The notes beneath the pieces were generated by a model. That model saw nothing but the letters and a program-made list of their open reading frames with translations, did no database searches and was not told the DNA's origin. From the NCBI RefSeq assembly GCF_001426485.1, contig NZ_LMET01000001.1, positions 79,517-119,464 on the forward strand: 39,948 bases of DNA, read 5' to 3'. The stretch is from Aeromicrobium sp. Root472D3. Its GTDB lineage: Bacteria > Actinomycetota > Actinomycetes > Propionibacteriales > Nocardioidaceae. Of this stretch, positions 1-8,813 are shown piece after piece (within the stretch, counting starts at the first letter, position 1; the number at the start of each line of letters is the position of its first letter). A program made the translations under genes and the position numbers.

Positions 1-83
1 GCGGCCTCTCTGGCGACCGTGAGGGCGGGGGCGCCCGGACGACGTACGATGTGCCGACCCTCCCTCCGAACCAGAGGCACCTC

Positions 84-779
84 ATGCTCCGCGCCCTCGC
101 CCTGTCCGTCGCCGCCCTCCTGACGTCGACCCTCGCGCTCGCCGCGCCCGCCTCGGCGGACGACACCGTCCCGACCCCCGCCCCCGCCGCCGCGCCGACC
201 ATCACGGTGGTCGGCGACTCGATCACGTCGTGGTTCCGCGACGAGCCCGGCAGCGTCTCGCAGGGCTGGTGGTCGATGCTGGCCCGCGAGATGGGCGCGA
301 GCGTCACGACCCTCGCCGAGGGCGGATCCGGCATGAACGTGCGCGGCAACAACTGCCACGGGACGACGTTCGGGCAACGGCTGGGCGCCCTGCAGAAGGT
401 CGACTACCTGATCATCCAGGGCGGCCGCAACGACATGTACACGTGCACCAGCAAGGGCGTGAAGAAGTCGCTGCCGCAGCTGCAGCGCAAGAAGGGCATC
501 GCGAGCTACCTGTCCCGCCTCGGCCGTCGCGTCGACGCGCTGGGCATCCCCCGCGAGCGGGTGCTGGTCATGTCGCCGTGGGGCAAGGCCGACCGCCGTC
601 GCGGCTACCAGATCCAGTCGTACCTGCGCCTGTACTCCAACCGCAAGCACGAGGGCTTCACCTACGTCGAGACCAAGACGCTCCCGAACAGCCTGACGCT
701 CGACGGCAAGCACCCCAACCGTGCCGGGAGCACCTACCTCTCGGACACGGTGCGTCGCGTCATCGCCTCGCTGCCCTGA
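84..779 (+). CDS. Secreted SGNH/GDSL-family hydrolase
   Basis: A 231-residue protein that begins with a Sec signal peptide: a short basic start, a hydrophobic stretch, then an Ala-rich APASA cleavage region near residue 26, so it is probably exported. SGNH-hydrolase blocks are visible: GDSIT with the nucleophile Ser near residue 46, GGRND with the oxyanion Asn near 116, and DGKHPN supplying the Asp/His dyad near 207-210. The family hydrolyses esters (lipids, acyl or acetyl groups on sugars); the substrate cannot be read here. I chose the ATG at 84 because AGAGG lies just upstream and the signal peptide starts there; an upstream in-frame GTG at 51 would add 11 polar residues. It is the first gene of the window and stands alone. 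Confidence 0.85.
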   Translation: MLRALALSVAALLTSTLALAAPASADDTVPTPAPAAAPTITVVGDSITSWFRDEPGSVSQGWWSMLAREMGASVTTLAEGGSGMNVRGNNCHGTTFGQRLGALQKVDYLIIQGGRNDMYTCTSKGVKKSLPQLQRKKGIASYLSRLGRRVDALGIPRERVLVMSPWGKADRRRGYQIQSYLRLYSNRKHEGFTYVETKTLPNSLTLDGKHPNRAGSTYLSDTVRRVIASLP

Positions 780-810
780 CGACCGTGGCAGTTCGTGGGA
801 GGCTGGCGGG

Positions 811-1311
811 GTGACCGTCATCCGCGCAGAGCTCGCCGACGTCCTCGAGGCGGGTCAGCTGTTCGCCCTGTACCGGGAGTTCTACGGCGCCCCCTACGAC
901 GCGTCGGCCGCCGCGAGCTTCCTCGCCTCGCGCATCGTGCGCGACGAGTCGATCGTGCTGCTGGGCCTGGACGACGACGAGGTCGTGGGGTTCGCCCAGA
1001 TCTACCCCTCGTTCTCGTCGACGCGCCTGTCGCGCATCTGGGTGCTCAACGACCTGTTCGTGGTCGAGCACGCCCGCGGCACGGGTGTCGTGGACGAGCT
1101 GCTCAACACCGTCGCGAGCATGGCCGCGGCCGCCGGTGCCGACGCGGTCGAGCTCAGCACCGCCCACACCAACACGCGGGCCCAGGCCGTCTACGAGCGC
1201 CACGGCTACCAGCTCGACGAGACCTACCGGTCGTACGAGAAGTCGACCCAGACCCTGCGGTTCGTGTGGGAGGGCCAGGTCGACGAGAGCTCCCGCCGAA
1301 GCCTCGGGTGA
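811..1311 (+). CDS. GNAT-family N-acetyltransferase
   Basis: A 166-residue GNAT-fold protein that would move an acetyl group from acetyl-CoA to an amine; the acceptor is unknown. The core strands are recognisable (VVGFAQIYP, then IWVLNDLFVVEHARGTGV, where the usual acetyl-CoA-binding Q/RxxGxG/A loop reads ARGTGV), followed by a C-terminal NTRAQAVYERHGYQ segment typical of the last helix and strand. The GTG start at 811 has GGGAGG about 10 bases upstream. It lies 31 bp after the hydrolase gene, and its stop is 4 bp before the GluQ start, so it is probably cotranscribed with gluQ. Confidence 0.85.
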   Translation: MTVIRAELADVLEAGQLFALYREFYGAPYDASAAASFLASRIVRDESIVLLGLDDDEVVGFAQIYPSFSSTRLSRIWVLNDLFVVEHARGTGVVDELLNTVASMAAAAGADAVELSTAHTNTRAQAVYERHGYQLDETYRSYEKSTQTLRFVWEGQVDESSRRSLG

Positions 1312-1315
1312 CGCG

Positions 1316-2191
1316 GTGAGCGCGGGCCGGTTCGCGCCCTCGCCGTCCGGCGACCTGCACGTCGGCAACCTGCGGACGGCCCTGCTCGCGTGGCTGTGCG
1401 CCCGCTCGTCGGGGCGCGATCTGCTGATGAGGATCGACGACCTCGACCGCGTCCGGCCCGGCGCCGAGCAGCGCCAGCTCGACGACCTCGCCGCGCTGGG
1501 CCTCGACTGGGACGGTCCGGTCGTCCGCCAGTCGCAGCGCGCCCGCTACTACGATGCCGCGCTGGCCTCGCTGGGCGGCCGAGGGCTGCTGTACGAGTGC
1601 TTCTGCACCCGCCGCGAGATCCAGGAGGCCCCCTCGGCCCCGCACGCGCCGCCCGGGGCGTACCCCGGCACGTGCCGGGACCTCACGGCGGCCGAGCGCG
1701 ACGAACGACGGCGCGAGCGTCCGGCCGCGCTGCGGCTGCGGGCCGACGTCGCCGAGTTCACGGTCGAGGACGTCCTCCACGGCACCGTGACGGGCGTCGT
1801 CGACGACGTCGTCCTGCGCCGCGGCGACGGTGTCGTCGCCTACAACCTGGCCACCGTCGTGGACGACGCGCAGCAGGGCGTCGACCAGGTCGTCCGCGGC
1901 GACGACCTGCTCAGCTCGGCCCCCCGCCAGGCCCACCTGGCCACGGTGCTGGGGGTTGCTCCCCCGACCTACGTGCACGTGCCGCTGGCCCTCAACCCCG
2001 ACGGCGCCCGGCTCGCCAAGCGCGACGGACCCGTCACGCGTGCCGAGCTGGCCGAGCGGGGCGTCGACGTGCTGGCGATGATCGCCGACTCGCTGGGCCT
2101 GTCCGGCGCGACCCCGGCCGAGATGCTGCGCGGCTTCGACGTCACCCGCATCCCCCGCGAGCCGTGGGTCGTCAGGCCTGCAGGTACGTGA
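1316..2191 (+). CDS. gluQ: Glutamyl-Q tRNA(Asp) synthetase
   Basis: A 291-residue protein matching GluQRS, the paralogue of the catalytic half of glutamyl-tRNA synthetase that lacks the anticodon-binding domain. Family members attach glutamate to the queuosine base at position 34 of tRNA-Asp. Visible motifs: the class I HIGH-like signature FAPSPSGDLHVGN at residues 5-17, a zinc site CFC ... Y ... C (CFCTRREIQ through YPGTC) as in E. coli YadB, and a KMSKS-like LAKRDG near residue 236. The GTG at 1316 puts the signature at the very N-terminus, as in the family. The last 20 bp overlap the 3' end of the convergent response regulator gene. A tRNA-Asp(GUC), the expected partner, lies at 11.1 kb. 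Confidence 0.88.
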   Translation: MSAGRFAPSPSGDLHVGNLRTALLAWLCARSSGRDLLMRIDDLDRVRPGAEQRQLDDLAALGLDWDGPVVRQSQRARYYDAALASLGGRGLLYECFCTRREIQEAPSAPHAPPGAYPGTCRDLTAAERDERRRERPAALRLRADVAEFTVEDVLHGTVTGVVDDVVLRRGDGVVAYNLATVVDDAQQGVDQVVRGDDLLSSAPRQAHLATVLGVAPPTYVHVPLALNPDGARLAKRDGPVTRAELAERGVDVLAMIADSLGLSGATPAEMLRGFDVTRIPREPWVVRPAGT

Positions 2192-2819
2192 TGACGGCCA
2201 TGACGCGCCGGTTGCTGCCGTCGTCGTCGGGGTCGAGGTCGAGCTTCATGAAGATGTTGCTGGTGTGCTTGCTGATGGCCTTCTCGGTCACGAAGAGGGC
2301 CGCCGCGATCGCGGCGTTCGACCGGCCCTCCGCCATCAGGCCGAGCACCTCGCGCTCGCGGGGCGTCAGCCGGGCGACGGGCCCGTCGCCGGGCGCCCTG
2401 GCGATCAGCGCCGACACGACCTCGGGGTCGAGCACCGTCCCGCCGGCCGCGACCGACCGCACCGCCTCGACGAACGTCACGACGTCGGCGACCCGGTCCT
2501 TCAGCAGGTACCCGACCGCACCGTCGCCGCTGCCCAGCAGCTCGCGGGCGTAGAGCTGCTCGACGTACTGCGAGAGCACCAGCACCGGCAGGCCCGGCCG
2601 CTCCTCCCTCGCCGTGATCGCGGCCCGCAGCCCCTCGTCGGTGAACGTCGGCGGCATGCGGACGTCGACGACCGCGACGTCGGGCTCGTGCGCGCGAAGC
2701 GCCGAGGCGAGCGCGTCGGCGTCGGCGACCGCCGCGACGACGTCGAAGCCGTACGCCTCGAGCAGGCGGGTCAGTCCGTCGCGGAGGAGGGCGAGGTCCT
2801 CGGCGATGACAACGCGCAC
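2172..2819 (-). CDS. NarL/FixJ-family response regulator
   Basis: A 215-residue two-component regulator. The N-terminal receiver has the acidic pair AED, the phospho-acceptor Asp in VAVVDVRMP (about residue 52) and the conserved Lys in GYLLKDR. The C-terminal LuxR-type helix-turn-helix reads LTPREREVLGLMAEGRSNAAIA followed by VTEKAISKHTSNIF. The GTG start at 2819 has GGAGG four bases upstream. It overlaps the last 49 bp of the sensor kinase gene, so the two are translated from one mRNA and form a pair. The likely target is the divergent MMPL exporter gene, by position only. Confidence 0.9.
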   Translation of the reverse strand: MRVVIAEDLALLRDGLTRLLEAYGFDVVAAVADADALASALRAHEPDVAVVDVRMPPTFTDEGLRAAITAREERPGLPVLVLSQYVEQLYARELLGSGDGAVGYLLKDRVADVVTFVEAVRSVAAGGTVLDPEVVSALIARAPGDGPVARLTPREREVLGLMAEGRSNAAIAAALFVTEKAISKHTSNIFMKLDLDPDDDGSNRRVMAVITYLQA

Positions 2820-4084
2820 GGCACCTCCAGGCTGACGGTCGTCGGCCCCCCGGCGGGGCTGACGACGTCCATCGTGCCGTCGAAGGCGGCCAGCCGGCGC
2901 GCCACCCCCGTCAGGCCCGACCCGGCCCCCACGGCCGCACCACCCACGCCGTCGTCCGTGACGACGACGCGGAGCGCCCGGCCGTCGTGCCCGACGTCGA
3001 TCGCGACCCGGCGGGCCGAGGCGTGCCTGACCGCGTTGGCCAGCAGCTCGCTGGTCGCGAAGTAGACCGCCGACTCGACCGGCGCAGGCGGACGGCCGGG
3101 CAGCACGATCGTGACCGAGACCGGCAGCGACATGTCGAGCGCGAGCGCCTGGATCGCACCGGCCAGGCCCCGGTCGGCCAGCACCGGCGGGTGGATGCCG
3201 CGCACGACCGACCTGAGGTCGCCCAGGGCGGACGTCGTGACGGTGCGCGCCTCGGCGAGCAGTCGGGCCGCGGCGTCGGGGTCGTTCTCGAGCAGCTCGG
3301 CCGCCAGGCCCAGGTTCATGCCCAGCGCCACCAACCGGGCCTGTGCCCCGTCGTGCAGGTCGCGCTCGATGCGCCGCAGCTCGGCGGCCGAGTGGTCGAT
3401 CGACTCGGCACGCGACTGCGACACCTCGGCGACGCGACGCTCCAACGAGGCCCGCGACGGGGCGAGCACGGCCCGGTCGAGCTGCGCGATCCACCGGACG
3501 AGCAGGGGCTCGAGCCACCACCAGGCGGCGAGGGCGACGGGGACCAGGACCCACTGGAGGAACGACTCGGACTGCGTGTCGAGGGTGACGAACCCGTAGT
3601 CGTTGGCGAGCGTGCCGTCGGGCGTGAGCGCGAAGACGGCCGGGAAGGCCGCGTACCAGACGACCGCCAGGCCGAGCCCCAGCCCCAGCCACGCGAGCGT
3701 CCAGCCGAGCGTCACCGACACGTACGTCCAGGCCAGGTCGCGCCACCGGGCCGGGTCGGCCGCCCACCCGCGCAGCCGCGACCACCACGAGCCCCGGCGG
3801 TCCGGGGCGTACGGCGTCGGCACCGTGACGCCGAGCAGCCGGCCCGCGATCCGCCGGTGCAGACCGGCCAGCTGCGCCGTCAGCGGCACGAGCGCCAGCA
3901 GGAGCACGAGACCCACGCCGACGGGCACCAGGCTCACGGACGTCGTGACCAGGCACAGCACGACCAGCGCGAGGGGGGCCAGGAGCACGTACCCCAGCGA
4001 GACGCCGGTCAGCGCGACGCGACGACGGAGGCCGGCGGTCAGACGCTCCTTCCGCGGCACGGCGAGGGCGGGGGTGGCGGTCAT
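2771..4084 (-). CDS. NarL-type (HisKA_3) sensor histidine kinase
   Basis: A 437-residue membrane sensor kinase. The N-terminal half has about four hydrophobic segments (roughly residues 27-75 and 130-215) and resembles the putative-sensor domain of LiaS/DesK-like actinobacterial kinases. The dimerisation/phospho-acceptor box is ERDLHDGAQARLVALGMNLG, whose His is the autophosphorylation site. The HATPase domain follows with ELLANAVRHA (N box) and TDDGVGG (G1 box). The ATG at 4084 is preceded by GGAAGG. The 49-bp overlap with the regulator indicates coupled translation. The stimulus is unknown; cell-envelope stress or a toxic lipid is reasonable given the adjacent exporter, but that is inference. 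Confidence 0.9.
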   Translation of the reverse strand: MTATPALAVPRKERLTAGLRRRVALTGVSLGYVLLAPLALVVLCLVTTSVSLVPVGVGLVLLLALVPLTAQLAGLHRRIAGRLLGVTVPTPYAPDRRGSWWSRLRGWAADPARWRDLAWTYVSVTLGWTLAWLGLGLGLAVVWYAAFPAVFALTPDGTLANDYGFVTLDTQSESFLQWVLVPVALAAWWWLEPLLVRWIAQLDRAVLAPSRASLERRVAEVSQSRAESIDHSAAELRRIERDLHDGAQARLVALGMNLGLAAELLENDPDAAARLLAEARTVTTSALGDLRSVVRGIHPPVLADRGLAGAIQALALDMSLPVSVTIVLPGRPPAPVESAVYFATSELLANAVRHASARRVAIDVGHDGRALRVVVTDDGVGGAAVGAGSGLTGVARRLAAFDGTMDVVSPAGGPTTVSLEVPCALSSPRTSPSSATD

Positions 4085-4244
4085 GGGAGGAGCCTTCCAG
4101 ACGGGGACGGTGACCTCGATCCTCGCCGCCCCACCGGGTCCGGCGCAGTGGGGCTGGACCCACCCCGTGGACGGGTCGTGGCCCCCTCGCCCCGGGGGTC
4201 GCCGATCACGAGGCTGGAGCCACCTCCTCCCGAAAGGCCACACC

Positions 4245-6374
4245 ATGTCCCGCACCTCCCTCACCGTCGGGGTCGCCCGCTGGAGCGCGACCCACCCCTG
4301 GCGGGCGATCGGCCTGTGGGCCGCGCTCGTCACCACCGCGGTCGTCCTGATGGGCACCGTGCCGACGCAGCAGACCACCGACGCCGACTTCCGCGTCGGC
4401 GAGTCGGGCGCGGCCGCGGCGATGCTGGACGACGCGGGGCTCGCCCCGACGCCCGCCGAGTCGGTGCTGGTCACGGCACGCTCGGGAGCCCTCGACGTGC
4501 CCGCAGCGACCGCCGTCGCGACGCAGATCGGCGACCGCGCGGCCGACGTCGCGGGCGTCGCCGACGTCGGCGCGCCCGTCGTGTCGGGTTCGCGCGACGC
4601 CGTCCTCGTGCCGATCTCGATGACGGGCGGCCTCGACGACGCGCTCGCCCACGTCGCGGACCTCGAGGCCGTGACCGCTGCGGCGCAGGCCGACCACCCC
4701 GGGCTCCGCGTGCAGCAGGCCGGTGACGCGTCGCTGCAGTCGGCGCTCGACGAGAAGGTCGCGGGCGACCTCGCGGCGGCCGAGGCGCTGAGCCTGCCCA
4801 TCACGTTCCTGATCCTGCTCGTCGCGTTCGGCGCCTTCGTCGCGGCCGGCATCCCGGTGCTGCTGGCCGTCACGTCGGTCGTCACGGCCCTGGGCCTGTA
4901 CGCCCCGCTCTCGCACCTCGTGCCCGACTCCGGGTCGGTCGCCAACGTCGTGCTGCTGATCGGCATGGCCGTGGGCGTCGACTACTCGCTGTTCTACCTG
5001 CGCCGCGAGCGCGAGGAGCGAGCGCGCGGACGGTCGACGATCGACGCGATCGAGATCGCCGCCGCCACGGCCGGCCGGGCCGTCGTGGTGTCGGGGCTCG
5101 CCGTGACGGTCGCGATGTCGGGCCTGTTCCTGTCGGGCGAGCCGGTGTTCGACGCACTGGCCGTCGGCTCGATCCTCGTCGTGCTGGTCGCCGTGATCGG
5201 CTCGCTCACGGTGCTGCCCGCGATGCTCGCGACGCTCGGCCGCTGGGTCGACCGTCCCCGCATCCCCCTGCTGTGGCGGCTCAACCGCCGCATCGGGACC
5301 GGCGGCATCAGCGGACGTCTGGTGCGGCCGGTCGTCCGCCGCCCCGTCGTGTCGGCCCTCCTCGCCGGTGGCGCACTCGTCGCCCTGGCCGTCCCGGCAC
5401 TGGGCATGTCGACGCACCAGTCGACGATCGCCTCGCTGCCGCAGGACATCCCCGCGGTGCAGACGTACCTGCGGGCGCAGGAGAGCTTCCCGTCGCAGCG
5501 ACCGGTCGTCGGCGTCGTGCTCCACACCTCGGTCGACGGATCGGACGCAGCGCGGGCCGCCGCGACCGCGATCGGTCGCGACGCCGCTCGGGCCGGCCTC
5601 GTCGAGGCGGACGGGCAGGACGTCCGGGTGTCCCCGGACGGTCGCACGGTGGCCGTCTCGCTGGCCGCGCTGCACCCCGAGGGCGACAGCCGCAACGGCG
5701 CCGCGGTCGACGCGCTGCGCGACTCGATCGTGCCGTCCGCGACCCGTGACCTCGCGGGCACGACGTCCGCGGTCGGCGGCCCCGTCGCCGAGGCGCTCGA
5801 CGTCGACCGGCAGACGTCCCGCCTGCCCCTCGTGATCGCGTTCGTCCTGCTGCTGACGATGCTGATGATCGTGTGGACGTTCCGCAGCTTGACGCTCGCG
5901 CTGCTGACGACGGTGCTCAACCTGCTGTCCGTCGGCGCGGCGTTCGGCGTGCTCACGATGGTCTTCCAGGGCGGCTCGGGCTTCGTCATCGACTGGATCC
6001 CGCTGTTCTGCTTCGTGGTGCTCGTCGGGCTGTCGATGGACTACCACGTGTTCGTGCTGAGCCGCGTGCGCGAGGGGCTCCGTCGCGGGCTGCCGTACCC
6101 CCTCGCGGTCGAGGCGGGCATCCGCGAGACGGCCGGTGTCGTCACGAGTGCCGCGGCCGTCATGGTGTCGGTGTTCGCGGTCTTCGGGACGCTCGACCTG
6201 ATGGAGATGCGGCAGATGGGCGTGGGCCTGTCGGTCGCGATCCTGGTCGACGCGACGCTCGTGCGGCTCGTGCTGCTGCCCGCGCTGCTGCTGGTCCTCG
6301 AGCGCCCCCTGCGCCACCTGGGCCGCGTGCGCACCTCGGCGGAGGCTCCCGAGGCCGAGCTCGTCCCCGCCTAG
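4245..6374 (+). CDS. MMPL-family (RND-like) transporter
   Basis: A 709-residue inner-membrane protein with the MMPL layout: one N-terminal TM helix, an extracytoplasmic domain, a block of about five TM helices (starting ALSLPITFLILLVAFGAF), then a second extracytoplasmic domain and TM block. GMAVGVDYSLFYLRRERE in the first half and LVGLSMDYHVFVLSRVREG in the second are the paired family motifs with the proton-relay Asp-Tyr. Family members use the proton gradient to move lipids, siderophores or drugs outwards; the substrate here is unknown. The start ATG at 4245 has GAAAGG upstream. It is divergent from the kinase-regulator pair across 160 bp, and its mRNA ends at the hairpin at 6389. Confidence 0.9.
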   Translation: MSRTSLTVGVARWSATHPWRAIGLWAALVTTAVVLMGTVPTQQTTDADFRVGESGAAAAMLDDAGLAPTPAESVLVTARSGALDVPAATAVATQIGDRAADVAGVADVGAPVVSGSRDAVLVPISMTGGLDDALAHVADLEAVTAAAQADHPGLRVQQAGDASLQSALDEKVAGDLAAAEALSLPITFLILLVAFGAFVAAGIPVLLAVTSVVTALGLYAPLSHLVPDSGSVANVVLLIGMAVGVDYSLFYLRREREERARGRSTIDAIEIAAATAGRAVVVSGLAVTVAMSGLFLSGEPVFDALAVGSILVVLVAVIGSLTVLPAMLATLGRWVDRPRIPLLWRLNRRIGTGGISGRLVRPVVRRPVVSALLAGGALVALAVPALGMSTHQSTIASLPQDIPAVQTYLRAQESFPSQRPVVGVVLHTSVDGSDAARAAATAIGRDAARAGLVEADGQDVRVSPDGRTVAVSLAALHPEGDSRNGAAVDALRDSIVPSATRDLAGTTSAVGGPVAEALDVDRQTSRLPLVIAFVLLLTMLMIVWTFRSLTLALLTTVLNLLSVGAAFGVLTMVFQGGSGFVIDWIPLFCFVVLVGLSMDYHVFVLSRVREGLRRGLPYPLAVEAGIRETAGVVTSAAAVMVSVFAVFGTLDLMEMRQMGVGLSVAILVDATLVRLVLLPALLLVLERPLRHLGRVRTSAEAPEAELVPA

Positions 6375-6388
6375 GGCCTGGGTAGAGC

Positions 6389-6434
6389 AAGAATCGGGGT
6401 CTGTCCGCGCCGGCGCGGACAGACCCCGATTCTT
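6389..6434. terminator. Bidirectional intrinsic terminator, 22-bp perfect stem
   Basis: Arms 6389-6410 and 6413-6434 are exact reverse complements around a 2-base centre, and the outer ends are AA/TT on both strands. It lies between the convergent MMPL and substrate-binding protein genes and would serve both. No mismatch occurs over 44 paired bases, which is unusually long for a terminator. Confidence 0.85.
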
Positions 6435-6458
6435 TCGTTCACGGGAGGGGCGTGGAGC

Positions 6459-7391
6459 CTAGATCAGGCCCTTGTCCGTCAGCCACTGCTTGGCCAGGAC
6501 GTCCGGGGCGGTCTTGTCGTCGCCCTGGTTCTTGCCGTTCAGGTCGAGCAGGTCCTGCGTCGTCAGCTGCGCCGAGATCGCGTCGAGCGCCTCCTCGACC
6601 GTGTCGGACGACTTCTTGTCGCTGATGAGCGGCAGGACGTTCTGCGCGGCGATCATGCTCTCGGGGTCCTCGAGCGTGACGAGGTCGTTCTCGACGATCG
6701 ACGGCGTCGTCGAGTAGATGTCGGCGACGTCGACCTTGCCGTCGAGCAGCGCCTTCAGCGTCGCGGGTCCGCCGCCGTCGCTGAGCGACGTGAACTCGAC
6801 GCCCGTGATGCCGTAGACCTTCTCGAGGCCCGGGATGCCGTACGAGCGGGTCTTGAACTCGGGGTTGGCGCCCAGCTTCAGGTTGTCGACGTTCTTCAGG
6901 TCGGCGATCGTCTTCAGGTTGTTGGCCTGCGCGAACTCGGACGTCACGTTGAGCGAGTCCTTGTCCTCGGCGGCGGACGCGTCGAGCACCTCGAGTCCCT
7001 CGGGCAGCGCCTCGTCGAGGGCGTCGTCGACGTCCTCGGACGACGTGGCGGTCGCCTCGGGGTCGAAGTACGTCAGCAGGTTGCCGGAGTACTCGGGGAC
7101 GAGGTCGATCTCGCCGTTCTGCAGGGCCTTGATGTAGACCTCGCGGGCGCCGATGTTGAGCTTCTTCTCGACCTTGACGCCCTTGGCCTCGAGACCCTGG
7201 GCGTAGATCTCGGCGAGGATCTCGTTCTCGGGGAACGCCGCCGAGCCGATCGTGATGGTGTCGGACGCCGAGCTGCTGTCGGAGCCGCCCGACGACGACG
7301 AGGAGTCGGTGGGGTCGCCGCTGCCGCACGCGGCGAGCGAGAGCCCCAGGGTCGTGGCCGCGGCGAGGGCGGCGATCTTGCGGATGGTCAT
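6459..7391 (-). CDS. Osmoprotectant-type ABC transporter substrate-binding lipoprotein (OpuC/ProX-like)
   Basis: A 310-residue lipoprotein. The signal peptide ends in the lipobox LSLAAC with Cys22 as the lipid anchor, followed by a Ser/Gly-rich linker and an OpuAC-type binding domain. Typical family features are ITIGSAAFPENEILAEIYAQ at the mature start, GEIDLVPEYSGN, and DGKVDVADIYSTTPSI. Such proteins capture glycine betaine, choline or related quaternary amines outside the membrane. The ATG at 7391 has AAGGA nearby. It is the last gene of a four-gene importer operon, 67 bp after the second permease gene, and is terminated by the hairpin at 6389. The exact ligand is not deducible. Confidence 0.88.
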   Translation of the reverse strand: MTIRKIAALAAATTLGLSLAACGSGDPTDSSSSSGGSDSSSASDTITIGSAAFPENEILAEIYAQGLEAKGVKVEKKLNIGAREVYIKALQNGEIDLVPEYSGNLLTYFDPEATATSSEDVDDALDEALPEGLEVLDASAAEDKDSLNVTSEFAQANNLKTIADLKNVDNLKLGANPEFKTRSYGIPGLEKVYGITGVEFTSLSDGGGPATLKALLDGKVDVADIYSTTPSIVENDLVTLEDPESMIAAQNVLPLISDKKSSDTVEEALDAISAQLTTQDLLDLNGKNQGDDKTAPDVLAKQWLTDKGLI

Positions 7392-7458
7392 GATTCGTCC
7401 TTCGGTGGGTGGGGCTGTGTCGTGCGGGGTGGGAAGTCTGGGGGCGGGGCCGGGATGG

Positions 7459-8136
7459 TCAGGCGGTCGTGGGCTGCTTCTTCGGACGTCGTCCCGTCGC
7501 GGCGCCCTGCAGGCCGGCGAACAGGCCGTCGAGCACGAGCGCCAGCAGGATCACGAGCACCGACCCACCGGCCATCTGGGCGTAGTCGCTGATCGCCTGG
7601 CCGTCGATCAGGTAGCGGCCGAGGCCGCCGAGACCGACGTAGGCGGCGACCGTGGCGGTCGCCACCACCTGCAGGACGGCCGAGCGGAGGCCGCCGACGA
7701 TGATCGGCAGCGCGAGGGGCACCTCGACCTTGCGCAGGATCTGCATCTCGGTCATGCCCATGGCGCGGGCGGCGTCGATCGTCTGGCGGTCGACCGACTC
7801 GAGGCCCGAGTAGGCCCCGGCCAGCAGCGGGGGGATCGCGAGCACGGTCAGGGCGATCAGGGTCGGGGTCAGGCCGATGCCGAGGAACAGGACGATCAGG
7901 ATCAGCAGGCCGAGCGTCGGAAGGGCGCGGAACGCGCCCGTGATCGCGACGGCCGCGCTGCGGAACCGGCCGGTGTGGCCGATCCACAACCCGATCGGGA
8001 TCGCGATGACGGCGGCGATCGCGATCGTCTCGGCGGTGTAGCCCAGGTGCTCGACCGTGCGGTTCACGAAGCCGTCGGGGCCCGTGCGGTTGATCGGGTC
8101 GGTCAGCCAGTCGATCGTGTCGGAGACGACGCTCAT
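7459..8136 (-). CDS. Osmoprotectant ABC transporter permease
   Basis: A 225-residue membrane permease of the OpuCB/OpuCD (BPD_transp_1) kind with about five to six TM helices. The coupling-loop EAA-like motif reads DAARAMGMTEMQILRKVEVPLALP, the segment that touches the ATPase. The start ATG at 8136 overlaps the stop of the preceding permease by 4 bp (ATGA), so it is translationally coupled. With the sister permease it would form the heterodimeric membrane channel. Confidence 0.9.
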   Translation of the reverse strand: MSVVSDTIDWLTDPINRTGPDGFVNRTVEHLGYTAETIAIAAVIAIPIGLWIGHTGRFRSAAVAITGAFRALPTLGLLILIVLFLGIGLTPTLIALTVLAIPPLLAGAYSGLESVDRQTIDAARAMGMTEMQILRKVEVPLALPIIVGGLRSAVLQVVATATVAAYVGLGGLGRYLIDGQAISDYAQMAGGSVLVILLALVLDGLFAGLQGAATGRRPKKQPTTA

Positions 8137-8813
8137 GCGCGGGACCCCCGAGCCAGGGAGATGCGGGCCCGCGGCGTCTGCTGGGCCGAGGCCCACGGCA
8201 TGAGCAGGCGTCCGACCAGGTTGATCAGCAGGTCGAGGGCGACCGCGAGCACCACGATCGCGACGATGCCGACGACGATCTCGGTCAGGAAGTCGCGCCG
8301 GAAGCCGTCGGTGAACAGCGACCCGAGGTTGCTGACGCCGATCAGGCTGGCGACGCTCAGCATGCTGACGGTGCTGACCGACACGACCCGCAGGCCGGCG
8401 AGCAGCACGGGCCCCGCGAGCGGCAGCTCGACGCGGAAGACGCGCTGCGCCCTCGAGAACCCGGCGGCCGATGCTGCGTCGAGCACCGCCGGCGACACCG
8501 AGCCGAACGCGTCGGTCACCGAGCGCACCATGACCGCGGCGGCGTAGATCGCGAGGGCGACGACGACGTTCGAGACGCTCAGGATGGGCGTGCCCAGCAG
8601 GCCGGGCAGCAGGATGAACATCGCGATCGACGGGATCGTGTAGAGGATCGCGACGATGAACACCGAGGCGCCGCGCAGCCGCGGGTGCTCGTTGGCGAAC
8701 CACCCGACGGGCAGCGCGAACGCGAAGCCGATCAGCGTCGAGAGCACGCTGATCCACGCGTGCCGCACGAACAGCTCGCGCACGTAGTCGAAGTTGTCGA
8801 GGAACCAGCTCAT
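8133..8813 (-). CDS. Osmoprotectant ABC transporter permease
   Basis: A 226-residue permease, paralogous to the next gene in the operon, with about five TM helices (for example WISVLSTLIGFAFALPVGWF and FLTEIVVGIVAIVVLAVALD). Its coupling motif is DAASAAGFSRAQRVFRVELPLAGP. It starts with an ATGA overlap on the ATPase stop and ends with an ATGA overlap on the next permease. Together the two permeases form the transmembrane part of the importer. Confidence 0.9.
   Translation of the reverse strand: MSWFLDNFDYVRELFVRHAWISVLSTLIGFAFALPVGWFANEHPRLRGASVFIVAILYTIPSIAMFILLPGLLGTPILSVSNVVVALAIYAAAVMVRSVTDAFGSVSPAVLDAASAAGFSRAQRVFRVELPLAGPVLLAGLRVVSVSTVSMLSVASLIGVSNLGSLFTDGFRRDFLTEIVVGIVAIVVLAVALDLLINLVGRLLMPWASAQQTPRARISLARGSRA

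Noticed and set aside
4206..6317. A 703-codon minus-strand frame across the MMPL gene
   Set aside because: The composition is His/Arg/Asp-rich with no domain, and it mirrors the transporter reading frame; the MMPL motifs on the plus strand are clear.
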